Below are positions 31,401-41,300 of a DNA stretch of 41,380 bases, piece after piece. Below the pieces are notes generated by a model, which saw only the letters and a program-made list of their open reading frames with translations, was not told the DNA's origin and did not search any database. Where the stretch lies: positions 1 to 41,380 of the forward strand of contig RPFO01002020.1 in NCBI GenBank assembly GCA_009746045.1, written 5' to 3'. Every line of letters begins with the position of its first letter. Positions within the stretch are counted from its first letter, which is position 1. The position numbers and the translations under genes are program-made. This stretch comes from Mesostigma viride. Its lineage: Eukaryota; Streptophyta; Mesostigmatophyceae; Mesostigmatales; Mesostigmataceae.

Positions 31401-34400
31401 GGGAAAACATGCGTGGACGATAGGAATTATAGCACCGGCGGGCTTCAAAGTGCCGGACGGCAGGCGGTACCACCATTCCGTGGCAGCTTGGCCCAGTTTG
31501 CTACCGGCTGGCACACGTTTTCAGTGAATTTTGGGCTCCAGATTTAAATGCAACGTGCGGTTTGAGGCAGGGGAAAACATGCGTGGACGATAGGAATTAT
31601 AGCACCGGCGGGCTTCAAAGTGCCGGACGGCAGGCGGTACCACCATTCCGTGGCAGCTTGGCCCAGTTTGCTACCGGCTGGCACACGTTTTCAGTGAATT
31701 TTGGGCTCCAGATTTAAATGCAACGTGCGGTTTGAGGCAGGGGAAAACATGCGTGGACGATAGGAATTATAGCACCGGCGGGCTTCAAAGTGCCGGACGG
31801 CAGGCGGTACCACCATTCCGTGGCAGCTTGGCCCAGTTTGCTACCGGCTGGCACACGTTTTCAGTGAATTTTGGGCTCCAGATTTAAATGCAACGTGCGG
31901 TTTGAGGCAGGGGAAAACATGCGTGGACGATAGGAATTATAGCACCGGCGGGCTTCAAAGTGCCGGACGGCAGGCGGTACCACCATTCCGTGGCAGCTTG
32001 GCCCAGTTTGCTACCGGCTGGCACACGTTTTCAGTGAATTTTGGGCTCCAGATTTAAATGCAACGTGCGGTTTGAGGCAGGGGAAAACATGCGTGGACGA
32101 TAGGAATTATAGCACCGGCGGGCTTCAAAGTGCCGGACGGCAGGCGGTACCACCATTCCGTGGCAGCTTGGCCCAGTTTGCTACCGGCTGGCACACGTTT
32201 TCAGTGAATTTTGGGCTCCAGATTTAAATGCAACGTGCGGTTTGAGGCAGGGGAAAACATGCGTGGACGATAGGAATTATAGCACCGGCGGGCTTCAAAG
32301 TGCCGGACGGCAGGCGGTACCACCATTCCGTGGCAGCTTGGCCCAGTTTGCTACCGGCTGGCACACGTTTTCAGTGAATTTTGGGCTCCAGATTTAAATG
32401 CAACGTGCGGTTTGAGGCAGGGGAAAACATGCGTGGACGATAGGAATTATAGCACCGGCGGGCTTCAAAGTGCCGGACGGCAGGCGGTACCACCATTCCG
32501 TGGCAGCTTGGCCCAGTTTGCTACCGGCTGGCACACGTTTTCAGTGAATTTTGGGCTCCAGATTTAAATGCAACGTGCGGTTTGAGGCAGGGGAAAACAT
32601 GCGTGGACGATAGGAATTATAGCACCGGCGGGCTTCAAAGTGCCGGACGGCAGGCGGTACCACCATTCCGTGGCAGCTTGGCCCAGTTTGCTACCGGCTG
32701 GCACACGTTTTCAGTGAATTTTGGGCTCCAGATTTAAATGCAACGTGCGGTTTGAGGCAGGGGAAAACATGCGTGGACGATAGGAATTATAGCACCGGCG
32801 GGCTTCAAAGTGCCGGACGGCAGGCGGTACCACCATTCCGTGGCAGCTTGGCCCAGTTTGCTACCGGCTGGCACACGTTTTCAGTGAATTTTGGGCTCCA
32901 GATTTAAATGCAACGTGCGGTTTGAGGCAGGGGAAAACATGCGTGGACGATAGGAATTATAGCACCGGCGGGCTTCAAAGTGCCGGACGGCAGGCGGTAC
33001 CACCATTCCGTGGCAGCTTGGCCCAGTTTGCTACCGGCTGGCACACGTTTTCAGTGAATTTTGGGCTCCAGATTTAAATGCAACGTGCGGTTTGAGGCAG
33101 GGGAAAACATGCGTGGACGATAGGAATTATAGCACCGGCGGGCTTCAAAGTGCCGGACGGCAGGCGGTACCACCATTCCGTGGCAGCTTGGCCCAGTTTG
33201 CTACCGGCTGGCACACGTTTTCAGTGAATTTTGGGCTCCAGATTTAAATGCAACGTGCGGTTTGAGGCAGGGGAAAACATGCGTGGACGATAGGAATTAT
33301 AGCACCGGCGGGCTTCAAAGTGCCGGACGGCAGGCGGTACCACCATTCCGTGGCAGCTTGGCCCAGTTTGCTACCGGCTGGCACACGTTTTCAGTGAATT
33401 TTGGGCTCCAGATTTAAATGCAACGTGCGGTTTGAGGCAGGGGAAAACATGCGTGGACGATAGGAATTATAGCACCGGCGGGCTTCAAAGTGCCGGACGG
33501 CAGGCGGTACCACCATTCCGTGGCAGCTTGGCCCAGTTTGCTACCGGCTGGCACACGTTTTCAGTGAATTTTGGGCTCCAGATTTAAATGCAACGTGCGG
33601 TTTGAGGCAGGGGAAAACATGCGTGGACGATAGGAATTATAGCACCGGCGGGCTTCAAAGTGCCGGACGGCAGGCGGTACCACCATTCCGTGGCAGCTTG
33701 GCCCAGTTTGCTACCGGCTGGCACACGTTTTCAGTGAATTTTGGGCTCCAGATTTAAATGCAACGTGCGGTTTGAGGCAGGGGAAAACATGCGTGGACGA
33801 TAGGAATTATAGCACCGGCGGGCTTCAAAGTGCCGGACGGCAGGCGGTACCACCATTCCGTGGCAGCTTGGCCCAGTTTGCTACCGGCTGGCACACGTTT
33901 TCAGTGAATTTTGGGCTCCAGATTTAAATGCAACGTGCGGTTTGAGGCAGGGGAAAACATGCGTGGACGATAGGAATTATAGCACCGGCGGGCTTCAAAG
34001 TGCCGGACGGCAGGCGGTACCACCATTCCGTGGCAGCTTGGCCCAGTTTGCTACCGGCTGGCACACGTTTTCAGTGAATTTTGGGCTCCAGATTTAAATG
34101 CAACGTGCGGTTTGAGGCAGGGGAAAACATGCGTGGACGATAGGAATTATAGCACCGGCGGGCTTCAAAGTGCCGGACGGCAGGCGGTACCACCATTCCG
34201 TGGCAGCTTGGCCCAGTTTGCTACCGGCTGGCACACGTTTTCAGTGAATTTTGGGCTCCAGATTTAAATGCAACGTGCGGTTTGAGGCAGGGGAAAACAT
34301 GCGTGGACGATAGGAATTATAGCACCGGCGGGCTTCAAAGTGCCGGACGGCAGGCGGTACCACCATTCCGTGGCAGCTTGGCCCAGTTTGCTACCGGCTG

Positions 34401-35181
34401 GCACACGTTTTCAGTGAATTTTGGGCTCCAGATTTAAATGCAACGTGCGGTTTGAGGCAGGGGAAAACATGCGTGGACGATAGGAATTATAGCACCGGCG
34501 GGCTTCAAAGTGCCGGACGGCAGGCGGTACCACCATTCCGTGGCAGCTTGGCCCAGTTTGCTACCGGCTGGCACACGTTTTCAGTGAATTTTGGGCTCCA
34601 GATTTAAATGCAACGTGCGGTTTGAGGCAGGGGAAAACATGCGTGGACGATAGGAATTATAGCACCGGCGGGCTTCAAAGTGCCGGACGGCAGGCGGTAC
34701 CACCATTCCGTGGCAGCTTGGCCCAGTTTGCTACCGGCTGGCACACGTTTTCAGTGAATTTTGGGCTCCAGATTTAAATGCAACGTGCGGTTTGAGGCAG
34801 GGGAAAACATGCGTGGACGATAGGAATTATAGCACCGGCGGGCTTCAAAGTGCCGGACGGCAGGCGGTACCACCATTCCGTGGCAGCTTGGCCCAGTTTG
34901 CTACCGGCTGGCACACGTTTTCAGTGAATTTTGGGCTCCAGATTTAAATGCAACGTGCGGTTTGAGGCAGGGGAAAACATGCGTGGACGATAGGAATTAT
35001 AGCACCGGCGGGCTTCAAAGTGCCGGACGGCAGGCGGTACCACCATTCCGTGGCAGCTTGGCCCAGTTTGCTACCGGCTGGCACACGTTTTCAGTGAATT
35101 TTGGGCTCCAGATTTAAATGCAACGTGCGGTTTGAGGCAGGGGAAAACATGCGTGGACGATAGGAATTATAGCACCGGCGG
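25420..35181 (+). repeat. 170-bp satellite array, 57 full copies plus a 72-bp partial copy
   Basis: The monomer begins AGATTTAAATGCAACGTGCG and ends CAGTGAATTTTGGGCTCC; the start recurs every 170 bp from 25420 to 35110. As far as I can read, the only variation is one C/T site (CACCACTCCG in copies 1, 2, 4 and 5, CACCATTCCG in the rest). The array contains no open frame. It begins immediately at the transposon's right terminal repeat and stops inside monomer 58, where it joins an LTR fragment. Monomer length is close to one nucleosome, as in many centromeric satellites; that role is inference. Confidence 0.95.
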
Positions 35182-35323
35182 TGTCGCGTCTGCGTGCCAC
35201 AATCTCCGGCGCCACCATGGCGGCTGGCCACTCAGCTTAATTTGGTAAAACCCAAATGAGCTGAGCTGACGTGCCTGCCTTAACTGCATGCCCTGTGGGG
35301 TGGGCGAGGACCTGTCCATGATT
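35182..35323 (-). repeat. LTR fragment, copy truncated by the satellite junction
   Basis: This 142-bp segment (TGTCGCGTCTGCGTGCCACA ... CCTGTCCATGATT) is the same as 36576-36718 apart from one C. On the minus strand it would be the first 142 bp of an LTR. Its far end is cut at the satellite boundary. It implies two LTR copies in tandem or a duplication of the LTR start. Confidence 0.7.
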
Positions 35324-36575
35324 AATGAAAAGAGGGCTCTCAGCCGAGGACAAGGAACTGTCCCTCGTGCCTGATGACCACCTTCTTGATCCCCTTGTGT
35401 ACCGTCGCGTGCCGCGTTTGAATATCCTTGCTGGGGCGTTAGCTAGACGCTCCAACTACTCTAATTGCGACAATATGATGGTGCAAGAGGGTGCTTTTGC
35501 CTCCCCTGCTATAGAACAATGCTTTCACAACACACACTTTGCACAGTCTGATGATGAAGCCGCACATGCGGAATTTATTGAGAAAGTTAATACAATTACA
35601 ACACGTTGATAGTCTCAATATCGATGCACTCCATGCTCACGAGCCCGCAGTTAGGCAGCGCTCCATGACATGCTACCGGCCTTGCTCCCAAGGAAAGGGA
35701 GAAACACGAAGGCCACTAACGAGAGACTCGAAGAGACTACACGCTGCGTGAGAGTCCTCTTCGACTATGAACCAAACCATTCGTCATGCCACACGCATGA
35801 CACACGCCACACTTGTCAGTCCAGCCAGGAATGCCAAAACTATCTTGCTGCCTGAACCATGCAAATAGAAACCGCATTCCAGTTGCCGTCCTGGCTTTCT
35901 ACCACACATGCCAACAAAAGCAGGAAGGCATCCCGACAAATCTAAATTGCTACCCTGTTGCCGATCTCATCTCCTAGAGGCTCCGGCATTTCTGTCCCTG
36001 GGAATGTCCGACATTGAGTCACGTCCAGCAAGGTCGAAGCATAATATCCTTCAGAAAATCTGCATGCTCACACCTTGCGTGTGAGTGGCCCAGCAAACAT
36101 TGCGTCTAATCGTTCCTTTCTAGAAGAAATCCCTTTGTAGGGCTGCCAGCGATTTCGCATTCATTCCAGCGATCTGGCTCCGCACCGCAAAATGTCCTTT
36201 TCCATTTTCTGTCCAGTCCTCATAACGTTGACCCGCTATTCTACACCACAAAGACACCTGGCCTGTCAATAGCCTCGGCGCTGTTGAAGTCCAGCAGTCC
36301 AGCTTCAGCTCCAGCTGTCCACTAACACGCGTATGATCCTCTCGACGCTGCGCACTTGTGCTGCCGTCCGCTCAAGTCAGTGCTGCGCGCCCAGCTGTGC
36401 CTGGCCCGGCGCGCATGCACGTACACTTTCGTCCGCTCTTATGCTGCAAGTGCTAGTGTCCCCCCCGGTCACTAGCCTTTGTCGAAAATGCGTAGAAAAC
36501 AAATTCCTTGCGCACGTCACCGGTCTTGTGCATAGTGGGCGCCGCCCGGATGACATAGCTCGCGTCCGTGACAGC
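35324..36575 (-). repeat. probable body of the 3' LTR of the right Ty3 element
   Basis: This 1.25-kb stretch lies between the two copies of the 142-bp repeat, downstream of the right element's polypurine tract on the minus strand. If 36576-36718 is the LTR start, this is the rest of the LTR, ending ATTAATCA at 35324. Only one copy is in the window, so the limits cannot be confirmed. A 94-codon plus-strand ORF (35325-35609) lies inside it; its composition is protein-like (ending EFIEKVNTITTR) but I recognise no family and do not call it a gene. Confidence 0.45.
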
Positions 36576-36718
36576 TGTCGCGTCTGCGTGCCACAATCTC
36601 CGGCGCCACCATGGCGGCTGGCCACTCAGCTTAATTTGGTAAAACCCAAATGAGCTGAGCTGACGTGCCTGCCTTAACTGCATGCCCTGTGGGGTGGGCG
36701 AGGACCTGTCCCATGATT
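36576..36718 (-). repeat. start of the 3' LTR of the right Ty3 element
   Basis: On the minus strand it starts at or near TGGGACAGG (36713), directly after a purine-rich tract. It is repeated at 35182-35323. A hairpin-capable stretch (TTTGGTAAAACCCAAA) lies within it. Confidence 0.65.
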
Positions 36719-36730
36719 CCCCCCCTCGCT
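36717..36730 (-). promoter_or_regulatory. polypurine tract of the right Ty3 element
   Basis: The minus strand reads CGAGGGGGGGAAT just before the proposed LTR start and about 15 bp after the PHD-frame stop codon at 36745. The position and composition fit the plus-strand primer of an LTR retroelement. Confidence 0.65.
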
Positions 36731-36744
36731 GGCGACCGGCCCCA

Positions 36745-37209
36745 TCACGAAGACAGCGATCGTACCAAGACAAGGGCAGCGGTGACCGCAGTCAAGCTGC
36801 GGGAGGTAAACTGCGCAGCGGTGCACACTGGACAAAACCAATCCCCCTCCGGAATGCTGGTGACCACTGGCTGCAAGCACTGCATGTGCCAACCACAGTT
36901 ACACTGATCACACAATAACATGGACTCCGCCTGATCGACCCGGTGACAAACCTGACACTGGGCGTCCTTGACTCGGCGAGACGTGTGCGGTTGGAGGTCG
37001 TGGACCAAATTGGGCAGCGAGCAGGGACTGAGATTGCTGAGGTTGTCAGTCGTACGGCTCCCGTCGGCGCCCTCCAAAATTGCCACTCCCGATGGTTTGA
37101 TAGCCACAATGCGCAAAATGGTGGGCCCCGCCTCCACATCCAAAGTGTGCTTCAGCTGAGTGCGCAGGAAAACATACTGCCCTGGCCTAAACCGCAGCTG
37201 GCGAGCCAT
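36745..37209 (-). CDS. C-terminal part of the Ty3 polyprotein: integrase tail and PHD finger
   Basis: The 154-codon frame starts with the integrase C-terminal GQYVFLRTQ segment (residues 9-18, the gypsy GDxVLL-type strand) and continues to a PHD finger at residues 84-129: CQVC, CDQC, H..QC and CPVC, the full C4HC3 zinc ligand set, with the usual Trp (GDWF) before the last Cys pair. PHD fingers bind histone H3 tails; in a retrotransposon this could guide integration, as chromodomains do. The preceding pol frame overlaps it and the two join by a one-base change in the G run near 37220, so this is very probably the end of the same polyprotein rather than a separate gene. It stops at 36745, just before the polypurine tract. 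Confidence 0.75.
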   Translation of the reverse strand: MARQLRFRPGQYVFLRTQLKHTLDVEAGPTILRIVAIKPSGVAILEGADGSRTTDNLSNLSPCSLPNLVHDLQPHTSRRVKDAQCQVCHRVDQAESMLLCDQCNCGWHMQCLQPVVTSIPEGDWFCPVCTAAQFTSRSLTAVTAALVLVRSLSS

Positions 37210-40200
37210 GTATGTGCCCCCCGGCGCTGAGCGTAGCGCAGGGAATCCCTGTGCTGAGCAATGAACAAGTTGTTCATCGCGATGGGCATGACCTTCTTAA
37301 AAGTCTCTGCCCTGGCCAGCACCTCAACCAAAAATTGCTGAGCGTTGTCGAAGGCCATGGGTTCGGGGTGCGCAACCTGTGCCTCCGTAGGCAAAAGAGG
37401 ATTACGCCCGAACAGAAGGAAATACGGGGAGAAGGTAGCGAGAGACTCCTGGGGAGACATGCGATAACCCATGGCAATCCATGCCAACTCGCGATCCCAC
37501 CTGGCCGACTCCGGCACCTGCAGGCTCCACTTGCGCAGCGCCTGCTTGACGGTCTGCACCAATCTCTCAGCCAAGCCATTGGCCTGAGGATGCTCCCGAG
37601 AAGTGCGACGGTGATCAATAAGACATCCATCCAGCAACTCCTGGAACTCACCCCTGAACTCACCACCCTGGTCCGTGACTACCTCCGCGGGAGCCCCAAA
37701 CCTGGTGATGATGTCTGCAAAATGCTTCGCTGTGGTAGCGGCATGCTTGTCAGCAATGGGGATCAACTCAACCCATTTGCTAAAGCTCTCCACGCATACC
37801 ATGACATAGAGGTTGCCGTCAGGGCTCTCCTGAAACGGCCCGCACAGATCGACGTGCCAGCGATAAAACAAGCCCTTGATGGGAAGCGACATCAGCTCCT
37901 TGGCACCATGATCTGCGCTAAAGTTAGCCTTGGTTCGAGCACACGGGACACAGCTGGCCACTACCTGGGCCACTGTGTGTCGCATGTTATTCCACCAATA
38001 GCTGGTCCGTACGAGGCTGAGCGTGCGATTGCCACCCAAGTGACCATACCGCTCGTGGTACGCCTGCACTATAGCAACGCGCTTGTCAGGCGGTGGGACG
38101 ACCACCCTACGCTTGCCCAACAGCTTGTACAAAACCCCATCTTCCCAACCATAGGTTGCAGCCCTGTGCTGCACCCTGTTCAACTCCGTCGCCTTCTGAG
38201 CAGGAGTCCAATCGACTGGAGTAGGAGTCAAGACAGCACCCTGCACTTGCTCCAAAACTCGACCATCTAGCCAGATATCAGCGGTGTAGCAATCAGCAAG
38301 AGAGCTACGCGCTAAGAGAGCCTGCACAGCGATCAGCTGCTGCAGAGAAGGATCAATGTCAAAGGACAGCGACCTACCCTCTTCCATAGCGCACACAGCT
38401 TTGGATGGCGTGAATGGCGACGGCCGCACCGGGTCGTCGCTGATGCCGAAGTCCGCCACAGAGTACTCGACACTGCGCCACCACGCCTCCTCCTCATCGT
38501 CGGCCGCATACCCAGCAGCGTTCACGAAGACCACAGAACCAGACGAGCCCTCGGCACCCATGGCCCGGGCTCCAGTGTGGTCAACAGTGGTAGGCATGGC
38601 GTATCGGGATAGCACATCGGCGTTGACATGGTCCTTGCCGGCCCGATGCACAATGGTCATGTGGTACTCCTGGATAATCATGGCCCATCGGGCGAGCTTA
38701 CCCGTCAGGTTGGTGTTGGTCATTAGCCACTGAAGCGGCTGGTGATCTGTCACCAGAGTAAACACGCGCCCAAATAAATACGGGCGAAAGTGCTTGATGG
38801 CCCACACCACAGCCAGTGCCTCCCCCTCATAGGAAGAATACCGGCTCTCCGCTGGGTTGTTGCTGCGACTAGCATAAGCAATAACGTGCTCGCGCCCATC
38901 ACCATCCTTTTGCGCCAAGACCGCACCCAGTCCTACCTTGGACCAGTCGGTATATAACACAAATGGCAAAGCATAGTCAGGGGCGCGCAGAATCGGTGCC
39001 GACGTGAGCTCCTGCTTGATTGTCTCGATGGCGCGTTGCTGTGCGGGACCCCACGCCCACACGCACCCCTTCTTGAGTAACTCGGTCAAGGGCTTCACCT
39101 TGCTGCTGAAGTTCTCAATGTAACCTCGGTAATAACCAGCCAAACCCAAATACGCCCGCACCCCTGAGACATCCGTGGGTACGGCGGCCTGCGCAATGGA
39201 TTCGACCTTGGCAGCATCAGGCGTCCGGCCACCCGGCACAATCTGATGACCAAGGAATGAGAGGGTCCGCTGGGCGAACTTGCACTTCTCAGGGTGTAGC
39301 CGCATATTATGCTCCTCGAGAGCCAAGCGAACCTGCTCCAAGTGCGCCAGGTGCTCCTCAAATGTCGCGCTAAAGACGATTACATCATCAATGTAACAAG
39401 CGGCGAAAGGAAGACCTGCAAGCACTTTGTCCATAGCTCGTTGGAAAACAGCACTAGCGTTGCGGTGCCCAAAGGGCATGCGCACCCACTCATACAAATT
39501 GCTGCCCCCCCAGAATGCAAGCTTCCGCTGATCCTCCGGCGCCACTGCGATCTGATGAAAGCCGCTACGCAGGTCCAGCGAGGACACAAACTTCACATGA
39601 GGAGATATCTTATCCAGGACATCATCCACACGTGGCATGGGGTAACGGTCCACGGGTGTGTGTGCATTCAGCAACCGCAGATCGGTGGCCATGCGCATAC
39701 CCGTCCATGCCCCGGTGATAGCGTCCTTCTTGGGCGCAACGACAACGGCAGCAGCATAGCTGGAGGAAGATTGCCTGATGATACCGGCATCCTCTAACTC
39801 CTTGCATTGCTCGGCTACAAAATCCAACTCGGCCTGACTCAGGCGATGCTGGCGTCGGAACAAAGGAGTGTCAGTGTCCAATGGAACACGCATGGTCCCA
39901 CCATTGAAACACCCCAGTTCATCACTTGTGAAAGCGAAGGCCCCCCTTGCAGTGCCTAGCCACTTTAGCATGGCTGAGCGCTGCGCATCAGAAAGGTGTT
40001 CGCCAATAGCCCAGGGGTGCGTATCCGCGGGATCACCCACAGCTACCGCATGTGCCTCAAGATGCGGCGCCCTAGCCGCATCGTCGTGGAACAAGGAAAA
40101 GGCTGCCACACCTGGTGTGACACCCACCGCCGGAGCCTCGCGTGCCGCACGGTGTATTACCCGATGCAGCGTGGGCTCGCCGGCCAGCACGGTGCTGGTC

Positions 40201-40961
40201 AGCAGGGCGGTCATGAGAATGATAGTCCACACCTGTCGCAGACGCCACCCCCATGCTGATGAAGTCCCCGTCGCTGCAGGGCGCTTCAGTTTGGCTGCGC
40301 GCGCCTCAACCTGCTGAGGCGGATTGGCTGGGGACGCCCCCCCAGACTGGCGCACGGCAACCGATGCAAGCAGCACATACCCGACCTGCAACACCGACAT
40401 AGCCTGGCCTATCAAAGACCAGCGCTCACTCTCGAGCACGCCCGGCAGCGCCGAGGCCCCGACATGAAAACCCATGCTGGCCTCACGAAATTCTGCGGGT
40501 GGCTGCACCAACAGACCGGTGGTAGTGTCCCAAACGAGACCCTTACCCCGATCACGGTATGCTGTCGACCCTTGGTAACTGACCAGGGTCGGCAGTGCAC
40601 ACATGGGGCTCCCGACCCGGTTGACGCGTGCATATGGTGGGCGATCCTCGCTATCCACCTTCTGCGTGACTAGGTGGGAAGGCAATGCTACCTCCGCAGA
40701 CACACTCGGATGCTGCCTTGCTACGGCCCCCAAGACCGCCTGCACACCGGTCGCACACGCCACGTTGGTCCAATAGGCACGCAAACGATGCGTGAGCCCA
40801 CCCAGCCCTGCGTTGTCACACACGATGGGCTCCCCCAGGAGTGCCACGTTGTAGCCCAGTCCTCCCGCACGCCTGATGTGGGCTGTCACCGCCACAACGT
40901 TCTCAAACAGATATGCAGGCGGATGGGGCTGACGCGACTGCAACAGTCCCACCACACGCAA
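37152..40961 (-). CDS. pol: Ty3/gypsy pol: (methyltransferase end)-RT-RNase H-integrase
   Basis: A 1269-codon open frame. Residues 1-165 are the C-terminal half of a cytosine methyltransferase. Residues 244-260 are a hydrophobic, membrane-segment-like stretch. Reverse transcriptase covers about 355-590 with FVSSLDLRSGFHQI and the catalytic YIDD at 523-526. RNase H covers about 668-785 (YTDWS, E713, TDH, ADVLSR). Integrase covers about 965-1185 with an HHCC zinc finger (HERYGH ... CVPCAR), then WHVDLCGPF, VVTDQGGEF and the Glu of EHPQANGLAER. RT, RNase H, integrase is the Ty3 order. I cannot find an aspartic protease DSG motif, and gag lies beyond the window if present. The annotated start is a TTG next to a frame break, so it is not the true N-terminus; the coding sense continues upstream to at least 41300. 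The uninterrupted catalytic domains suggest a young copy. Confidence 0.92.
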   Translation of the reverse strand: MRVVGLLQSRQPHPPAYLFENVVAVTAHIRRAGGLGYNVALLGEPIVCDNAGLGGLTHRLRAYWTNVACATGVQAVLGAVARQHPSVSAEVALPSHLVTQKVDSEDRPPYARVNRVGSPMCALPTLVSYQGSTAYRDRGKGLVWDTTTGLLVQPPAEFREASMGFHVGASALPGVLESERWSLIGQAMSVLQVGYVLLASVAVRQSGGASPANPPQQVEARAAKLKRPAATGTSSAWGWRLRQVWTIILMTALLTSTVLAGEPTLHRVIHRAAREAPAVGVTPGVAAFSLFHDDAARAPHLEAHAVAVGDPADTHPWAIGEHLSDAQRSAMLKWLGTARGAFAFTSDELGCFNGGTMRVPLDTDTPLFRRQHRLSQAELDFVAEQCKELEDAGIIRQSSSSYAAAVVVAPKKDAITGAWTGMRMATDLRLLNAHTPVDRYPMPRVDDVLDKISPHVKFVSSLDLRSGFHQIAVAPEDQRKLAFWGGSNLYEWVRMPFGHRNASAVFQRAMDKVLAGLPFAACYIDDVIVFSATFEEHLAHLEQVRLALEEHNMRLHPEKCKFAQRTLSFLGHQIVPGGRTPDAAKVESIAQAAVPTDVSGVRAYLGLAGYYRGYIENFSSKVKPLTELLKKGCVWAWGPAQQRAIETIKQELTSAPILRAPDYALPFVLYTDWSKVGLGAVLAQKDGDGREHVIAYASRSNNPAESRYSSYEGEALAVVWAIKHFRPYLFGRVFTLVTDHQPLQWLMTNTNLTGKLARWAMIIQEYHMTIVHRAGKDHVNADVLSRYAMPTTVDHTGARAMGAEGSSGSVVFVNAAGYAADDEEEAWWRSVEYSVADFGISDDPVRPSPFTPSKAVCAMEEGRSLSFDIDPSLQQLIAVQALLARSSLADCYTADIWLDGRVLEQVQGAVLTPTPVDWTPAQKATELNRVQHRAATYGWEDGVLYKLLGKRRVVVPPPDKRVAIVQAYHERYGHLGGNRTLSLVRTSYWWNNMRHTVAQVVASCVPCARTKANFSADHGAKELMSLPIKGLFYRWHVDLCGPFQESPDGNLYVMVCVESFSKWVELIPIADKHAATTAKHFADIITRFGAPAEVVTDQGGEFRGEFQELLDGCLIDHRRTSREHPQANGLAERLVQTVKQALRKWSLQVPESARWDRELAWIAMGYRMSPQESLATFSPYFLLFGRNPLLPTEAQVAHPEPMAFDNAQQFLVEVLARAETFKKVMPIAMNNLFIAQHRDSLRYAQRRGAHTWLASCGLGQGSMFSCALS

Positions 40962-41300
40962 CAGTTCCAGAACAGCGCGCTACGCGGATCGGCTAGCCCC
41001 CGCCCTTGCCCTGCCTGCTCAGGCCTGGCACTCCCAACCCGCGATTACCAAGTCGATGCATGATGCCTGCGCAACAATCTGCACCTGCACCTCACGATGG
41101 CTCGGATATTTGGACATTCCCAAACGGGTCACGCCATGCTGATGGCGGAACTGCTGGGATACTCTCGCGACAACACGCCACAGTGACTAATACACCTGAC
41201 GCGCCTTGTGCGTGGCTCTACCCGATGAGTTTACGGCACACGCCGCCTGCGGCCAAAAGCCTGCAATGCCCCCTCCGATCCCCGCAAACAGTTCCAACAC
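40466..41300 (-). CDS. C5 cytosine DNA methyltransferase domain fused upstream of RT, with frameshifts
   Basis: In three frames the minus strand carries the ordered motifs of a C5-methyltransferase: motif I LELFAGIGGGIAG (41297-41259, S-adenosylmethionine binding), motif IV with the catalytic Cys in AGWECQ (Cys codon 41030-41028), motif VI as LFENV (about 40907), HRLRAYWTNVA (motif VIII region, about 40780), and near the end NRVG, ALPTLVSY and a FREASMGF segment like the C-terminal helix. The usual Pro-Cys is Glu-Cys here. The frame breaks near 41190, 41020 and 40968; the last two fall in or beside G runs. Downstream the frame runs uninterrupted into reverse transcriptase. Ty3 elements carrying a methyltransferase have been reported from charophyte algae, with the proposal that they methylate their own DNA copies. 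The domain is probably complete, but gag lies off the edge. Confidence 0.75.

Noticed and set aside
25420-35181. CRISPR or gene-bearing repeat array
   Set aside because: Monomers are identical end to end with no spacers and no open frame; it is a satellite.
35325-35609. 94-codon plus-strand ORF as a host gene
   Set aside because: It lies within the probable LTR, has no recognisable domain and no splice or promoter support; kept only as a note.
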